This document shows positions 35,049 through 43,292 of a stretch of DNA of 64,000 nt, one piece after another (the first letter of the stretch is position 1; each line of letters begins with the position of its first letter). Location of the stretch: the NCBI RefSeq assembly GCF_000423925.1, contig NZ_AUIX01000003.1, positions 186,001-250,000 on the forward strand. Reading direction: 5' to 3'. The notes under the pieces are model-generated. The model had not been told where the DNA came from, ran no database searches, and saw only the letters and a list, made by a program, of their open reading frames with translations. Both the position numbers and the translations under genes were made by a program. Origin of the DNA: Butyrivibrio sp. VCD2006. Lineage in GTDB: Bacteria; Bacillota; Clostridia; Lachnospirales; Lachnospiraceae.

Positions 35049-35642
35049 TTAATCCACAAGACCGGTCTTCCCTTCTTTGGTTCCATAAGAAAACCACGCC
35101 TTGCCTGCTATGGTTGAAAGCTTCACAACGCCAATATTGGCACTTCTTGAATCCTCACTGCTGTTCCTGTTATCACCAAGAACAAAGAACTCACCATTGC
35201 CTAATGTGATATCATTTTCAGCAATTCCAGCCTCTTCCATTTTATCATATTCACGGTCCTCAGTGACTACTGTTTGACCATTGACAATAAGATTGCCGCC
35301 CTCTATTCGTACGGTCTCCCCCGGTATGGCTACGACTCTCTTAATGTAATAATGTGATTTTTCATTACCATTAGGCAAGAATACTATCACATCATCTTTT
35401 TTAGGAGCTTTTAACTTATAAGCTATGGCATCCACCAAAACACTTTGAGAATTATAAAGTGATGGCTCCATAGATTCACCTATCACCCTTACTCTTTTTC
35501 CAAAGCATATAACAAGAACAAAGGCAACAAAAACAGCAGCCACCGTATAGAACAGCCACGATAGAATTTCTCTGAAAAGCTCAGGTGTTACTGTCTTTTT
35601 CTTCTCCAAATACATGGAACGATATCTTTTTTTGCGAAACAT
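35049..35642 (-). CDS. lepB: Signal peptidase I (second copy)
   Basis: 197 residues. N-terminal membrane helix (LFYTVAAVFVAFVLVICFG), catalytic Ser in VIGESMEPSLYNSQSVLVDA, catalytic Lys in YYIKRVVAIPGETVRIEGG, and GDNRNSSEDSR. Start chosen at 35642 (MFRKKRY) because GGAGG lies five bases upstream; the ATG four codons earlier overlaps that site. It follows the rplS terminator, so it probably has its own promoter, and it precedes rbgA by 11 bases. Confidence 0.95.
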   Translation of the reverse strand: MFRKKRYRSMYLEKKKTVTPELFREILSWLFYTVAAVFVAFVLVICFGKRVRVIGESMEPSLYNSQSVLVDAIAYKLKAPKKDDVIVFLPNGNEKSHYYIKRVVAIPGETVRIEGGNLIVNGQTVVTEDREYDKMEEAGIAENDITLGNGEFFVLGDNRNSSEDSRSANIGVVKLSTIAGKAWFSYGTKEGKTGLVD

Positions 35643-35703
35643 TCTCTCCTCCATCTGCCAGGGTTAATACCCCGCGCAGCGTTGTTTCTATCAGATAACA
35701 AAG

Positions 35704-35733
35704 AAGGGCAATTACTAAAAAGTAACTGCCCTT
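35704..35733 (-). terminator. rplS terminator
   Basis: AAGGGCAGTTACT pairs with AGTAATTGCCCTT (one G-T position) around a TTTT loop; on the minus strand followed by CTTTGTT. It is 16 bases past the rplS stop. Confidence 0.75.
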
Positions 35734-35749
35734 ACCAAAGAAATCATTC

Positions 35750-36097
35750 TTAGCGAACCTTTTCCTTGACCTTTGCCTTCTTACCTGTGAGGCCCTTAAG
35801 GTAGTTAAGCTTAGCTCTTCTAACCTTACCCATTCTCACAACTTCAACCTTCTCTACAAGAGGAGAGTGAAGAGGCCATGTCTTCTCAACACCTACGCCG
35901 TTAGAAATCTTACGAACTGTGAATGTTGTACGGTTGCTACCGCCCTGAATCTTCTTAACAGTTCCTTCGAAAACCTGTACTCTCTCGCGGTTTCCTTCCT
36001 TGATCTTGTTGTAAACACGTACTGTGTCACCAGTGTTGAACTCGGGAGCGTTCTCGTTAAGCTGCTCCTTCTCGATCTCTGCAATGATTGTATTCAT
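35750..36097 (-). CDS. rplS: 50S ribosomal protein L19
   Basis: Component of the large ribosomal subunit at the 30S-50S interface. 115 residues with the L19 signature region [20 protein letters not shown] and [20 protein letters not shown] at the C-terminus. AGGAGAAAG precedes the ATG. It has its own promoter and leader (36098-36207), a terminator, and is separated from rimM/trmD by uridine phosphorylase, which is unusual. Confidence 0.97.
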   Translation of the reverse strand: MNTIIAEIEKEQLNENAPEFNTGDTVRVYNKIKEGNRERVQVFEGTVKKIQGGSNRTTFTVRKISNGVGVEKTWPLHSPLVEKVEVVRMGKVRRAKLNYLKGLTGKKAKVKEKVR

Positions 36098-36207
36098 TTG
36101 CTTTCTCCTATACTATATAAATGGACGTTCTTAAATACATCTACGTACCAGAGGACCGTCATTTTCGCAACTACATGAGTTTATCACACAAAAACCATGT
36201 CCGTCAA
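36098..36207 (-). promoter_or_regulatory. rplS promoter and L19-leader-like RNA
   Basis: TTGACG (36202-36207), 16 bases, GATAAA (36180-36185), then a leader of about 75 nt containing ATGACGGTCC, GGTACGTAGATG and GAACGTCC, where GACG can pair with CGTC. This resembles the Firmicute L19 leader that gives autoregulation, but I match it from memory only. Confidence 0.5.
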
Positions 36208-36234
36208 GGTTTTTTACTTTATTCTCACGCTTTA

Positions 36235-37017
36235 TTATTTATTCTTTTTATCCTCAGCAATAAGCTTCCTAATAGCGGATACTGCAACCCTGATGGCAGC
36301 ATCTGTATCGTGTACCTGAGGGTTATCAAGACCTTCTCTTGCTCTTTCCTGATTTGCCACAGTAAGCATTATCGCTCCGGTTCTGGCTCTAAGCCACTGA
36401 CCAACTATAAACAGTGTCGATGACTCCATTTCAGAGCCAAGGCAGCCACACCTTTTCCATGCTTCCCACTTATTCTGCAGCTCATAGAAAACAGGCTTCG
36501 TCTCAGGTTCATGCTGTCCATAAAAAGCATCCTTACACTGAACAACACCAACGTGATGTCTCATCCCAAGTTCCATAGCAGATTCTTTAAGGGCCTGTGT
36601 TACCTCAAAGGTAGAAACAGCAGGATACTCGATAGGTGCATATTCTTTGGAAGTACCTTCTGCTCTTATCGCACCATTCACAATAATAAGGTCACCACCC
36701 ATTACTTCAAGCTGCATCCCACCACAGGTTCCGACTCTTATAAAGGTATCAGCACCACACTTATGAAGCTCCTCAATCGCAATTGAAGCCGATGCGCCTC
36801 CGATTCCTGTGGAACACACACTCACCTTCTCTCCATCAAGATAGCCGGTATAAGTGTTGTATTCACGGTTGTAAGCAACCTGTTTTGCATCATCAAAATA
36901 GGCTGCAATCTTCTCGCATCTTCCCGGATCACCCGGAAGAATAACGTATCTGCCTACATCGCCTTCCTTTAAATGCACATGATATTGATAGCCTGCGCCT
37001 TCTGTATAATCAACCAT
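36235..37017 (-). CDS. udp: Uridine phosphorylase-type nucleoside phosphorylase
   Basis: Splits uridine with phosphate to uracil and ribose-1-phosphate. 260 residues from [16 protein letters not shown] (37017, CGGAGG upstream; a longer reading adds an unlikely basic tail). PNP/UDP family motifs: [47 protein letters not shown], and [11 protein letters not shown] for ribose binding. Its own promoter is at 37048-37076. It interrupts the rimM/trmD-rplS block. Substrate could include other pyrimidine or purine nucleosides. Confidence 0.88.
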   Translation of the reverse strand: MVDYTEGAGYQYHVHLKEGDVGRYVILPGDPGRCEKIAAYFDDAKQVAYNREYNTYTGYLDGEKVSVCSTGIGGASASIAIEELHKCGADTFIRVGTCGGMQLEVMGGDLIIVNGAIRAEGTSKEYAPIEYPAVSTFEVTQALKESAMELGMRHHVGVVQCKDAFYGQHEPETKPVFYELQNKWEAWKRCGCLGSEMESSTLFIVGQWLRARTGAIMLTVANQERAREGLDNPQVHDTDAAIRVAVSAIRKLIAEDKKNK

Positions 37018-37047
37018 AATAAACCTCCGAAAAAACTTATAATACTC

Positions 37048-37076
37048 ATTATATCGCAAAAAATCCCCTGTAACGA
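37048..37076 (-). promoter_or_regulatory. Promoter of the uridine phosphorylase gene
   Basis: TCGTTA (37071-37076), 17 bases, TATAAT (37048-37053) on the minus strand. A short CTGTAA/TTACAG stem followed by a T-run just upstream may end the rimM transcript. Confidence 0.5.
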
Positions 37077-37135
37077 TTTACAGAAGATTTTTTAGCATTT
37101 TTTAATGATTTACCAGTTGACCATAATACTTTATA

Positions 37136-37672
37136 TCAATCAAAAAGTCCGTTCATAACATGAATTGTCATAACCATGTTCTCAACATCAATATTTTTCA
37201 CACATTCTGAGATTCCGGGAATCATAACAGTATCTGATACGTCCCCTGCTTCGGAATCGATATCAGTGCGTTTCATCTCGTAAACGTCATTAGCTCCTGT
37301 CTGGATAACCTGCTGAAGAATTCCAAGCTCCTTACCATCTTCATCTACCACCTTCATGCCAACAAGGTCTGCCAGATAGTATTCGCCGGGCTCAAGTTTT
37401 ATTGCATCTTCTCTGGGGATGATAAGAGGCTTTTGGCGAAGTCTCTCAACTTCATTGATATCATTAAACTCTTTGAATTTCACGATGACGAATTTGCTTC
37501 CGAGTTTAACTCGTTCGATATTGAGCTCTTTTTTACCTTCACGTCCGGTATCAACGATTACCTTTTTGAGCTTTTTAAATCTCGCAGGATCGTCTGTAGT
37601 AGGGAAAACATTAACCTCTCCCTTAAGTCCGTGAGCTTTAACAATAACACCTACTTCAAAGTATTCTGTCAC
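37136..37672 (-). CDS. rimM: 16S rRNA processing protein RimM
   Basis: Assists 30S head maturation with S19. 178 residues with an N-terminal RimM barrel (VGVIVKAHGLKGEVNVFPTT) and a C-terminal PRC-barrel (YYLADLVGMKVVDEDGKELG). The start codon is GTG at 37672 with GGAGG 9 bases upstream. Here trmD lies before rimM in transcription order, the reverse of the usual rimM-trmD order. Confidence 0.96.
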   Translation of the reverse strand: MTEYFEVGVIVKAHGLKGEVNVFPTTDDPARFKKLKKVIVDTGREGKKELNIERVKLGSKFVIVKFKEFNDINEVERLRQKPLIIPREDAIKLEPGEYYLADLVGMKVVDEDGKELGILQQVIQTGANDVYEMKRTDIDSEAGDVSDTVMIPGISECVKNIDVENMVMTIHVMNGLFD

Positions 37673-37695
37673 TTATAATTCCTCCATGTGCCATT

Positions 37696-37730
37696 TATAC
37701 GGCCTTTACGCCCTTCCGCAAAGAGAAGGC
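37696..37730 (-). repeat. Two-hairpin dispersed element, copy 7 (degenerate)
   Basis: Minus strand GCCTTCTC...GGAAGGGCG...AAAGGCC keeps the first arm and several positions but has lost the CCTCATCC end. It lies between the trmD stop and the rimM start. Confidence 0.4.
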
Positions 37731-37739
37731 CATACCTCA

Positions 37740-38513
37740 TCATTCATCTATTTTATCAAGTATCTTGTTTCTCTTCTTTATTACCTTTGCTGTAAACTGA
37801 TCAGGATGCTCTTCCACATACTTTTCATAGAGCTCCGGCCTTCTCTCCTTGGTTCTCTCAAGAGATTTCTGGAATCTCCAGACTTCAACATTCTGGTGAT
37901 TGCCGGAAAGAAGTACTGACGGTACCTTTTTATCATTCCATATCTCAGGCCTTGAATACTGAGGATATTCCAGAAGACCGTCATCAAAGGATTCAGTCTC
38001 AGCGGATTCATCATTATTAAGAACTCCGGGAACAAGTCTGGCCACTGCATCTATCATGACCATAGCAGGAAGCTCACCTCCTGTAAGGACATAGTCCCCA
38101 ATGGAAATATAGTCAGTAACTATCTCCTCCAGGACGCGCTCGTCTATGCCTTCATAGTGACCACATAAGAAGATTATATCATTATCCGACGATAGTTCCC
38201 TTGCCTTTTCCTGACTAAAAACCGACCCTTGAGGAGTTACATAGATAACCCTGGGGTTAGCCTCAGGATCATTTTCTCTGATTTCCTTAAGAATCGCATT
38301 GTAACAATCATAAATAGGCTGTGCCTGCATAAGCATACCTGCACCGCCACCATATGTATAATCATCAACTTTATTATGCTTATTACTTGCATAATCTCTG
38401 ATGTTAATTGCCTTTGCAGTTATAATTCCCTTATCCATGGCACGTTTAAGTATGCTGGTGTTTAGAACGTCCATGACCATTTCGGGAAATAATGTCATTA
38501 TATAAAAATTCAT
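37740..38513 (-). CDS. trmD: tRNA (guanine-N1)-methyltransferase TrmD
   Basis: Makes m1G37 in tRNA with SAM, preventing frameshifting. 257 residues with the SPOUT trefoil-knot motifs: YTYGGGAGMLMQAQPIY, FLCGHYEGIDERV and ISIGDYVLTGGELPAMVMID. It starts three bases after the dispersed element at 38517-38563, whose end (ATGAGGG on the minus strand) appears to serve as its ribosome binding site. The khpA terminator and a hairpin array lie upstream, so its transcription start is unclear. Confidence 0.97.
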   Translation of the reverse strand: MNFYIMTLFPEMVMDVLNTSILKRAMDKGIITAKAINIRDYASNKHNKVDDYTYGGGAGMLMQAQPIYDCYNAILKEIRENDPEANPRVIYVTPQGSVFSQEKARELSSDNDIIFLCGHYEGIDERVLEEIVTDYISIGDYVLTGGELPAMVMIDAVARLVPGVLNNDESAETESFDDGLLEYPQYSRPEIWNDKKVPSVLLSGNHQNVEVWRFQKSLERTKERRPELYEKYVEEHPDQFTAKVIKKRNKILDKIDE

Positions 38514-38516
38514 TTG

Positions 38517-38563
38517 CCCTCATCCGTCAGCTTCGCTGACACCTTCTCCCAAAGGGCGAAGGC
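38517..38563 (-). repeat. Two-hairpin dispersed element, copy 8
   Basis: CCCTCATCC, hairpin GTCAGC/GCTGAC, hairpin CCTTCTCCC/GGGCGAAGG. It touches the trmD start (three-base gap) and follows the hairpin array. Confidence 0.92.
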
Positions 38564-38580
38564 TTTATTTTTTTACAGCT

Positions 38581-38797
38581 GTCACTGAAACACAGCTCTT
38601 TTATAATACCATAAGCTGAAACACAGCCCTTTTATAATACAGTAAGCCGAAACACAGCCCTTTTATAATACAGTAAGCCGAAACACAGCCCTTTTATAAT
38701 AATACCATGAACCGAAGCTCATATCCTTTTATTACTCTTAGCTAAAGCTCACTCTTTTTAAAACAATACCCGGAGCTGAAGCACAGCCCCGGGTATA
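38581..38797. repeat. Tandem array of about seven 31-33-bp units
   Basis: Three near-identical 31-bp units start at 38612, 38643 and 38674 (TAAGCCGAAACACAGCCC...), with a further copy before them and more diverged ones after, up to the khpA terminator. On the minus strand each good unit has GCTGtgtttCAGC or CGGC, a small hairpin like the top of that terminator. Occupies the whole khpA-trmD gap with the dispersed element. Confidence 0.88.
38766..38796 (-). terminator. khpA intrinsic terminator
   Basis: ATACCCGG-GCTG pairs with CAGC-CCGGGTAT, loop of five, followed on the minus strand by TGTTTTAAAAA. It lies six bases past the khpA stop. Confidence 0.8.
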
Positions 38798-38802
38798 GAA
38801 TT

Positions 38803-39033
38803 TCAATCGACGATTTCAACGTCAACCTTAAGGTTTTCTCTGGTTGATGCAGCCTTGACAACAGAGCGGATTGCTTTTGCAATTCTTCCCTGTCTTCCGA
38901 TTACCTTACCCATATCAGAAGGTGCAACGTGCAGCTCTAAAACTATGGTGTGGCCGTCCTTTTTTTCATTAACAACGACCTCATCCGGGTTTTCAACCAG
39001 AGCCTTTGCAATAACTTCAACCAATTCTTTCAT
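38803..39033 (-). CDS. khpA: KH-domain RNA-binding protein KhpA (YlqC)
   Basis: 76-residue single type II KH domain with the GxxG-containing motif SDMGKVIGRQGRIAKAIRSV (about residues 38-57). It binds small RNAs and mRNAs, often as a partner of KhpB (Jag). Standard location after rpsP. AGGGGA precedes the ATG, and a strong hairpin (39059-39093) separates it from rpsP. Confidence 0.95.
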   Translation of the reverse strand: MKELVEVIAKALVENPDEVVVNEKKDGHTIVLELHVAPSDMGKVIGRQGRIAKAIRSVVKAASTRENLKVDVEIVD

Positions 39034-39058
39034 GAATTTTCCCCTAGTTTAATTATGA

Positions 39059-39093
39059 AGTTCTGCTCTCGGGCCAGAGCCCTCCCCAGAACT
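39059..39093. terminator. Strong hairpin between rpsP and khpA
   Basis: AGTTCTG/CAGAACT outer arms with GCTCT/AGAGC inside. There is no T-run, so it may be an RNA processing or attenuation site that sets the rpsP to khpA ratio rather than a full terminator. Confidence 0.5.
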
Positions 39094-39131
39094 AAGTAGC
39101 TCACTAAGCCTGGAAATATCCTGCCAAATGA

Positions 39132-39374
39132 TTACTTAATGCCTGCCTGCTTGAAGATCTTATTAACTACGTTTGTAGGCTGAGCTCCGTTTGCAAGCCA
39201 CTTCTTAGCAAGCTCCTCGTTAACCTTGCATGTGCTGGGATCTGTGTTGGGATCATATGTTCCGATCTCTTCGATGAACTTTCCGTTTACAGGGAACTTA
39301 GAATCAGAAACAACGATACGATAAAAAGGAACCTTCTTTTTACCAATTCTCTTAAGTCTAATTTTTACTGCCAT
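39132..39374 (-). CDS. rpsP: 30S ribosomal protein S16
   Basis: 80 residues. N-terminus [20 protein letters not shown] is the S16 signature; GTYDPNTDP and ALKWL-like [12 protein letters not shown] follow. GGAGGATT precedes the ATG. It lies after ffh in the conserved ffh-rpsP-khpA order; about 110 bases separate it from ffh. Confidence 0.98.
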   Translation of the reverse strand: MAVKIRLKRIGKKKVPFYRIVVSDSKFPVNGKFIEEIGTYDPNTDPSTCKVNEELAKKWLANGAQPTNVVNKIFKQAGIK

Positions 39375-39483
39375 TTTTAAAATCCTCCATTTAAAAATAA
39401 AAATTGTTAACTATGATAAACGAATTTCTCCGCAATCATCATGTATCTATATATGAAATCCGAAGTATACCCGGATCTACATA

Positions 39484-40860
39484 TCAAAAGAATTTTCCAA
39501 AGCCGCCTTTTCCAAGACCTCCCAAACCGCCAAGGCCTCTCATGCCCTTTCTGCCCATAAGACCAGGCATCTGCTTCATCATCTTCTGCATCTGGTCAAA
39601 TTGTTTAATGAAGCGGTTTACATCTGCGATGTCATTACCCGAACCCTTAGCAATTCTGTATTTTCTCTGAGGGTTCATAAGTTTGGGATTCTTACGCTCA
39701 GCAGGTGTCATGGAAAGCACGATTGCTTCCATTCTTGCGAGCTGCTTCTCATCAGGTAACTGATCATCTCCGATCTTGCCCATTCCGGGAAGCATTCCCA
39801 TTACAGCTCCAAGTCCGCCCATCTTTCTCATCTGCTTCATGGACTCAAGGTACATCTCGAAATCGATCTTACCTTTCTTCATCTTGGAAGCCATCTCGCG
39901 ATCTTTTTCTTCATCGCGCTCGCGGTTTGCTTCAACAGCCTTATCAATAAGACTGAGGACATCACCCATTCCAAGAATTCTGCTAGCCATACGGTCAGGG
40001 TAAAACTGCTCAAGATCAGAAAGCTTCTCACCCATACCTACATAGAGAATAGGCTTACCTGTTACCTGTCTTGCAGAAAGTGCTGCACCACCTCTGGTGT
40101 CACCGTCCATCTTAGAGAGAACAATTCCATCAATACCGATTCTGTCGTTAAACTGGACTGCCACGTCTACCGCAGCCTGACCTGTCATAGCATCCACAAC
40201 AAGAAGTGACTGGTGGACTTCAACAGCGTTCTTGATATTGATCAGCTCCTGCATCATATCTTCATCGATCTGCAGTCGACCTGCAGTATCGAGAATTACC
40301 ACATTTTCATTATTTTTCTGTGCATGCTCAATGGCCGCCTTAGCAATCTCAACAGGATTAACATCTGTGCCCATTGAGAAGAAATCAACTTCCTGCTTCT
40401 CAGCATTTATACGGAGCTGATCTATAGCAGCGGGTCTGTAAATATCACATGCGACCAAAAGAGGCTTCTTACCTTTAAGTTTAACCTTACCGGCAATCTT
40501 GGCTGCCGTAGTAGTCTTACCTGTACCCTGAAGACCACACATCATAATTACTGTGATGCTCTTACCGGGCTGGAACTGAATCTCAGTTATTTCAGATCCC
40601 ATCAGGTCTGTAAGCTCTTCATTAACAATCTTGACAACCATCTGTCCGGGATTCAGACCATTTAAAACGTCTTCACCGATTGCTCTCTCCTGGACCTTGT
40701 TAACAAAGTACTTAACTACGCGGAAGTTAACGTCCGCCTCAAGAAGTGCCATCTTAACTTCCTTCATGGCAATCTTGACATCTTCCTCCGAAAGGCGACC
40801 TTTGCCTCGCAGATTCTTAAACACGTTCTGCAGTTTATCGGATAGGTTTTCAAATGCCAT
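39484..40860 (-). CDS. ffh: Signal recognition particle protein Ffh
   Basis: GTPase that, with SRP RNA, targets nascent membrane proteins to FtsY. 458 residues: N domain, G domain with GLQGTGKTTTAAKIAGKV (about 107-124), DTAGRLQIDED, and GMGEKLSDLEQF. The methionine-rich M domain extends to the end, closing with a Gly-rich tail (LGGLGGLGKGGFGKFF). It follows ylxM by three bases. The SRP RNA gene was not found in this window. Confidence 0.98.
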   Translation of the reverse strand: MAFENLSDKLQNVFKNLRGKGRLSEEDVKIAMKEVKMALLEADVNFRVVKYFVNKVQERAIGEDVLNGLNPGQMVVKIVNEELTDLMGSEITEIQFQPGKSITVIMMCGLQGTGKTTTAAKIAGKVKLKGKKPLLVACDIYRPAAIDQLRINAEKQEVDFFSMGTDVNPVEIAKAAIEHAQKNNENVVILDTAGRLQIDEDMMQELINIKNAVEVHQSLLVVDAMTGQAAVDVAVQFNDRIGIDGIVLSKMDGDTRGGAALSARQVTGKPILYVGMGEKLSDLEQFYPDRMASRILGMGDVLSLIDKAVEANRERDEEKDREMASKMKKGKIDFEMYLESMKQMRKMGGLGAVMGMLPGMGKIGDDQLPDEKQLARMEAIVLSMTPAERKNPKLMNPQRKYRIAKGSGNDIADVNRFIKQFDQMQKMMKQMPGLMGRKGMRGLGGLGGLGKGGFGKFF

Positions 40861-40863
40861 AAG

Positions 40864-41208
40864 TTATGACAGCTCCTCAGTAATTGATTCTACAGCTCTC
40901 AGGATAGTAACTCTAAGCTCTTCATCCTTAAGCTTCTTATCAGATGCAGCACCGGCTAATTTCTCAAGCTGATGTCTGATTCTCTCAGTTCTCTCGATCA
41001 TATGAAGTCTTTTCTCATATCCCTCAAGAGAATTCGTGCATCTTTTTAATAAATCATGAACTCCCTGCTTGCTGATATCATATTCCTCAGCTATCTCAAC
41101 AAGTGAAAGATCATTATAGACCGCATCCTCATATACTTTTCTCTGATGATCAGTCAGAAGCTCACCGTAAAAGTCATATAAGAGCCCCTGCTCAACTATT
41201 TTTTCCAT
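40864..41208 (-). CDS. ylxM: YlxM/p13-like DNA-binding protein
   Basis: 114-residue helix-turn-helix protein (LSLVEIAEEYDISKQGVHDL, about residues 35-54), normally encoded directly before ffh, as here. Members in Streptococcus influence SRP function. The sigma-70 region 4-like fold suggests nucleic-acid binding. Its operon partner is ffh, whose start lies three bases after its stop. Confidence 0.95.
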   Translation of the reverse strand: MEKIVEQGLLYDFYGELLTDHQRKVYEDAVYNDLSLVEIAEEYDISKQGVHDLLKRCTNSLEGYEKRLHMIERTERIRHQLEKLAGAASDKKLKDEELRVTILRAVESITEELS

Positions 41209-41318
41209 CGCATCTCCAATCAGATAATAAACAATATGAAAAAAGCGATACTATACGCACGAAGCATATAATATCGCATAAGTGTCAAAGTGTCAAGTAA
41301 TTTTACTTTACTTTTATA

Positions 41319-42407
41319 TTACTCTTTAGAAGATATATAAACATTAAGATTCACATCCGTATTAACCCCATCTACTCTGCCATTTCTGGAGTACTGCCAC
41401 ATACGGTATTCGTATGGATAATACTGCGGAAAATCATAGTAAGCTACCCAAATCGGGTATTTGCCAAGTGATTCGGGTTCCAAAAAATCTATGAAGGTTC
41501 GGATTGCTCCCATGATTATTGGTGTATATCCTTCTTCACTTATTCTGTCGCAAAACGCTGCAGATATCGCAGAATAATCCTTTTTGGTAAGCTTCGATGT
41601 TCTGGCATCTGTTGAAGTTGTCTGTTCAAGATCAATAGCAACAGGATAAGTAATATCATAATTAGCTATCTGTTTTATCACATACTCAGCTTCTTCAACA
41701 GCTTCTTCAGTATTTATGGCCTGTGAATAGAAATAAACTCCAACCTTCAGATCGGCCTTTAAAGCATCGGTAACATTCGTTTTAAAGTAGTCATCCTCAA
41801 GAATTCTGCCTTCAACAGAACCTCTTAAGCCTACACGTATCATAACAAAATCGATACCTTCGGATTTCACCTTATAAAAATCTATATCACCCTGGGTTCT
41901 TGATATATCGATTCCTCTGGTGATCTTAATGTCACCATTTTCACCGATATATTTAATTCGCCCTTCATCCGAAAGCTCCAGATCTTCGCCAGAGACCAAA
42001 CTTTCCGGTATATTCTCATCGATGGGAGTAAAAAAATATTGTCCGGCATACTCAGTGACGATCTCATCAGGATAAAGAGACCTTATGGCGCCTAATCTGT
42101 CACCTTCAGTAATCTTTTCCCTAAAGCTCTCCCGAAGCCTTTCTCCCTCTTCCTTACGCGCCTTGGCATCAGCCTTTTCAATAAGCTGATTGGCCTGAGC
42201 AGTGGTATAATACCCCTCACTCTCAAGAGCATCCAATTCACTTTGCGACGCATCTGCCTGCCTTCTGGTAGCTGCATTATTAAGCAAAAGCCCTATGCAT
42301 GTAGATAGCGCAAGAAGACTCACCAGGCTAAGAAAGATTACCGATATCAGATTTTTGGTATTCTTAACCATTTTGCTGTTTTTTTTGGGATTATTAGTAT
42401 TCTTCAT
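41319..42407 (-). CDS. Membrane-anchored GH25 lysozyme
   Basis: 362 residues. A short basic cytoplasmic tail and one hydrophobic anchor (LISVIFLSLVSLLALSTCIG, about 21-40), a linker with coiled-coil character, then a glycoside hydrolase family 25 muramidase domain (about 150-362). Catalytic acids are in TRGIDISRTQGDIDF and YPVAIDLEQTTST; the ending MWQYSRNGRVDGVNTDVNLN is typical. It would cleave peptidoglycan outside the cell. Located between ylxM and YitT, not a usual neighbour of ffh; same strand and likely same operon as YitT. Confidence 0.92.
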   Translation of the reverse strand: MKNTNNPKKNSKMVKNTKNLISVIFLSLVSLLALSTCIGLLLNNAATRRQADASQSELDALESEGYYTTAQANQLIEKADAKARKEEGERLRESFREKITEGDRLGAIRSLYPDEIVTEYAGQYFFTPIDENIPESLVSGEDLELSDEGRIKYIGENGDIKITRGIDISRTQGDIDFYKVKSEGIDFVMIRVGLRGSVEGRILEDDYFKTNVTDALKADLKVGVYFYSQAINTEEAVEEAEYVIKQIANYDITYPVAIDLEQTTSTDARTSKLTKKDYSAISAAFCDRISEEGYTPIIMGAIRTFIDFLEPESLGKYPIWVAYYDFPQYYPYEYRMWQYSRNGRVDGVNTDVNLNVYISSKE

Positions 42408-42413
42408 AGATTA

Positions 42414-43289
42414 TTATATCCGCTCATCAAAATAGCTCTTATAGCCTTCGCCAAAAATCTCGGAAGCACTTGTAACGATCATAAATGCATCCGGATCCTC
42501 CTCGCGGACAATATCTTCTGCCGCAGGAGACATTCTCTTTTTAATTGCACAGAGTATAACTTTTTTATCTTCGCCGCTGTAAGCACCCTTGCCGAAAACA
42601 TGCGTAACGCCAACATCAAGCTCATCCAAAAGTCTTGCAGTGATCTTGTCAGTGTTATTAGAGATTATATATATCAGCTTTGCCTCATCTCTACCATACA
42701 GAACGAAGTCGATAACATAAGAGGTTATCATAACCGCAAGGAATGAATAAAGAACTACTTTGATGTCCTTAAGAACCACTCCCGCAAAACTTACAACGAA
42801 AACATCCAACATCATAAATAAGACACCTGTCTTGATATGTGGATATTTCAATCTGAGTACCTTTATTATAACATCAGTGCCACCTGTCGTAGCATGACAT
42901 TTAAAAGTGATACCAATTCCGAAAGCCACAAACACACTTCCGAAAATAACGCCAAGAATTACATCCTTAACTATAAAGCCAGTCGCATACCTGGCAAGAA
43001 TATCCGTAAAAATGGAGTTGATTACTGTCGCATATACTGTCGAAATCGTAAACCTTATACCGAATTTGTAAATCGCCAGAAAAAGAATCGGAATATTCAT
43101 TATCATGAACCAGACACCTGTTCCGATTGGAATAATCCTATTCACAACAATAGCAGCACCCGTAATACCACCGGGCGCTATATTATTGGGATCATTGAAC
43201 ATACTGGTTCCTATAGCATATAAAAATGCTCCAACCGTTATAAGAAAATAATCTGTTCCCTTTTTGGTAATCTTTTCTACATAGGTCAT
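42414..43289 (-). CDS. YitT family membrane protein
   Basis: 291 residues with five to six membrane helices in the first 170 residues (SMFNDPNNIAPGGITGAAIV is the family's conserved loop) and a C-terminal DUF2179 domain (YIISNNTDKITARLLDELDVG). Function unknown; proposed as a small-molecule transporter. It follows ilvA by three bases and precedes the lysozyme by six, so these three are co-transcribed. Confidence 0.93.
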   Translation of the reverse strand: MTYVEKITKKGTDYFLITVGAFLYAIGTSMFNDPNNIAPGGITGAAIVVNRIIPIGTGVWFMIMNIPILFLAIYKFGIRFTISTVYATVINSIFTDILARYATGFIVKDVILGVIFGSVFVAFGIGITFKCHATTGGTDVIIKVLRLKYPHIKTGVLFMMLDVFVVSFAGVVLKDIKVVLYSFLAVMITSYVIDFVLYGRDEAKLIYIISNNTDKITARLLDELDVGVTHVFGKGAYSGEDKKVILCAIKKRMSPAAEDIVREEDPDAFMIVTSASEIFGEGYKSYFDERI

Positions 43290-43292
43290 AAT

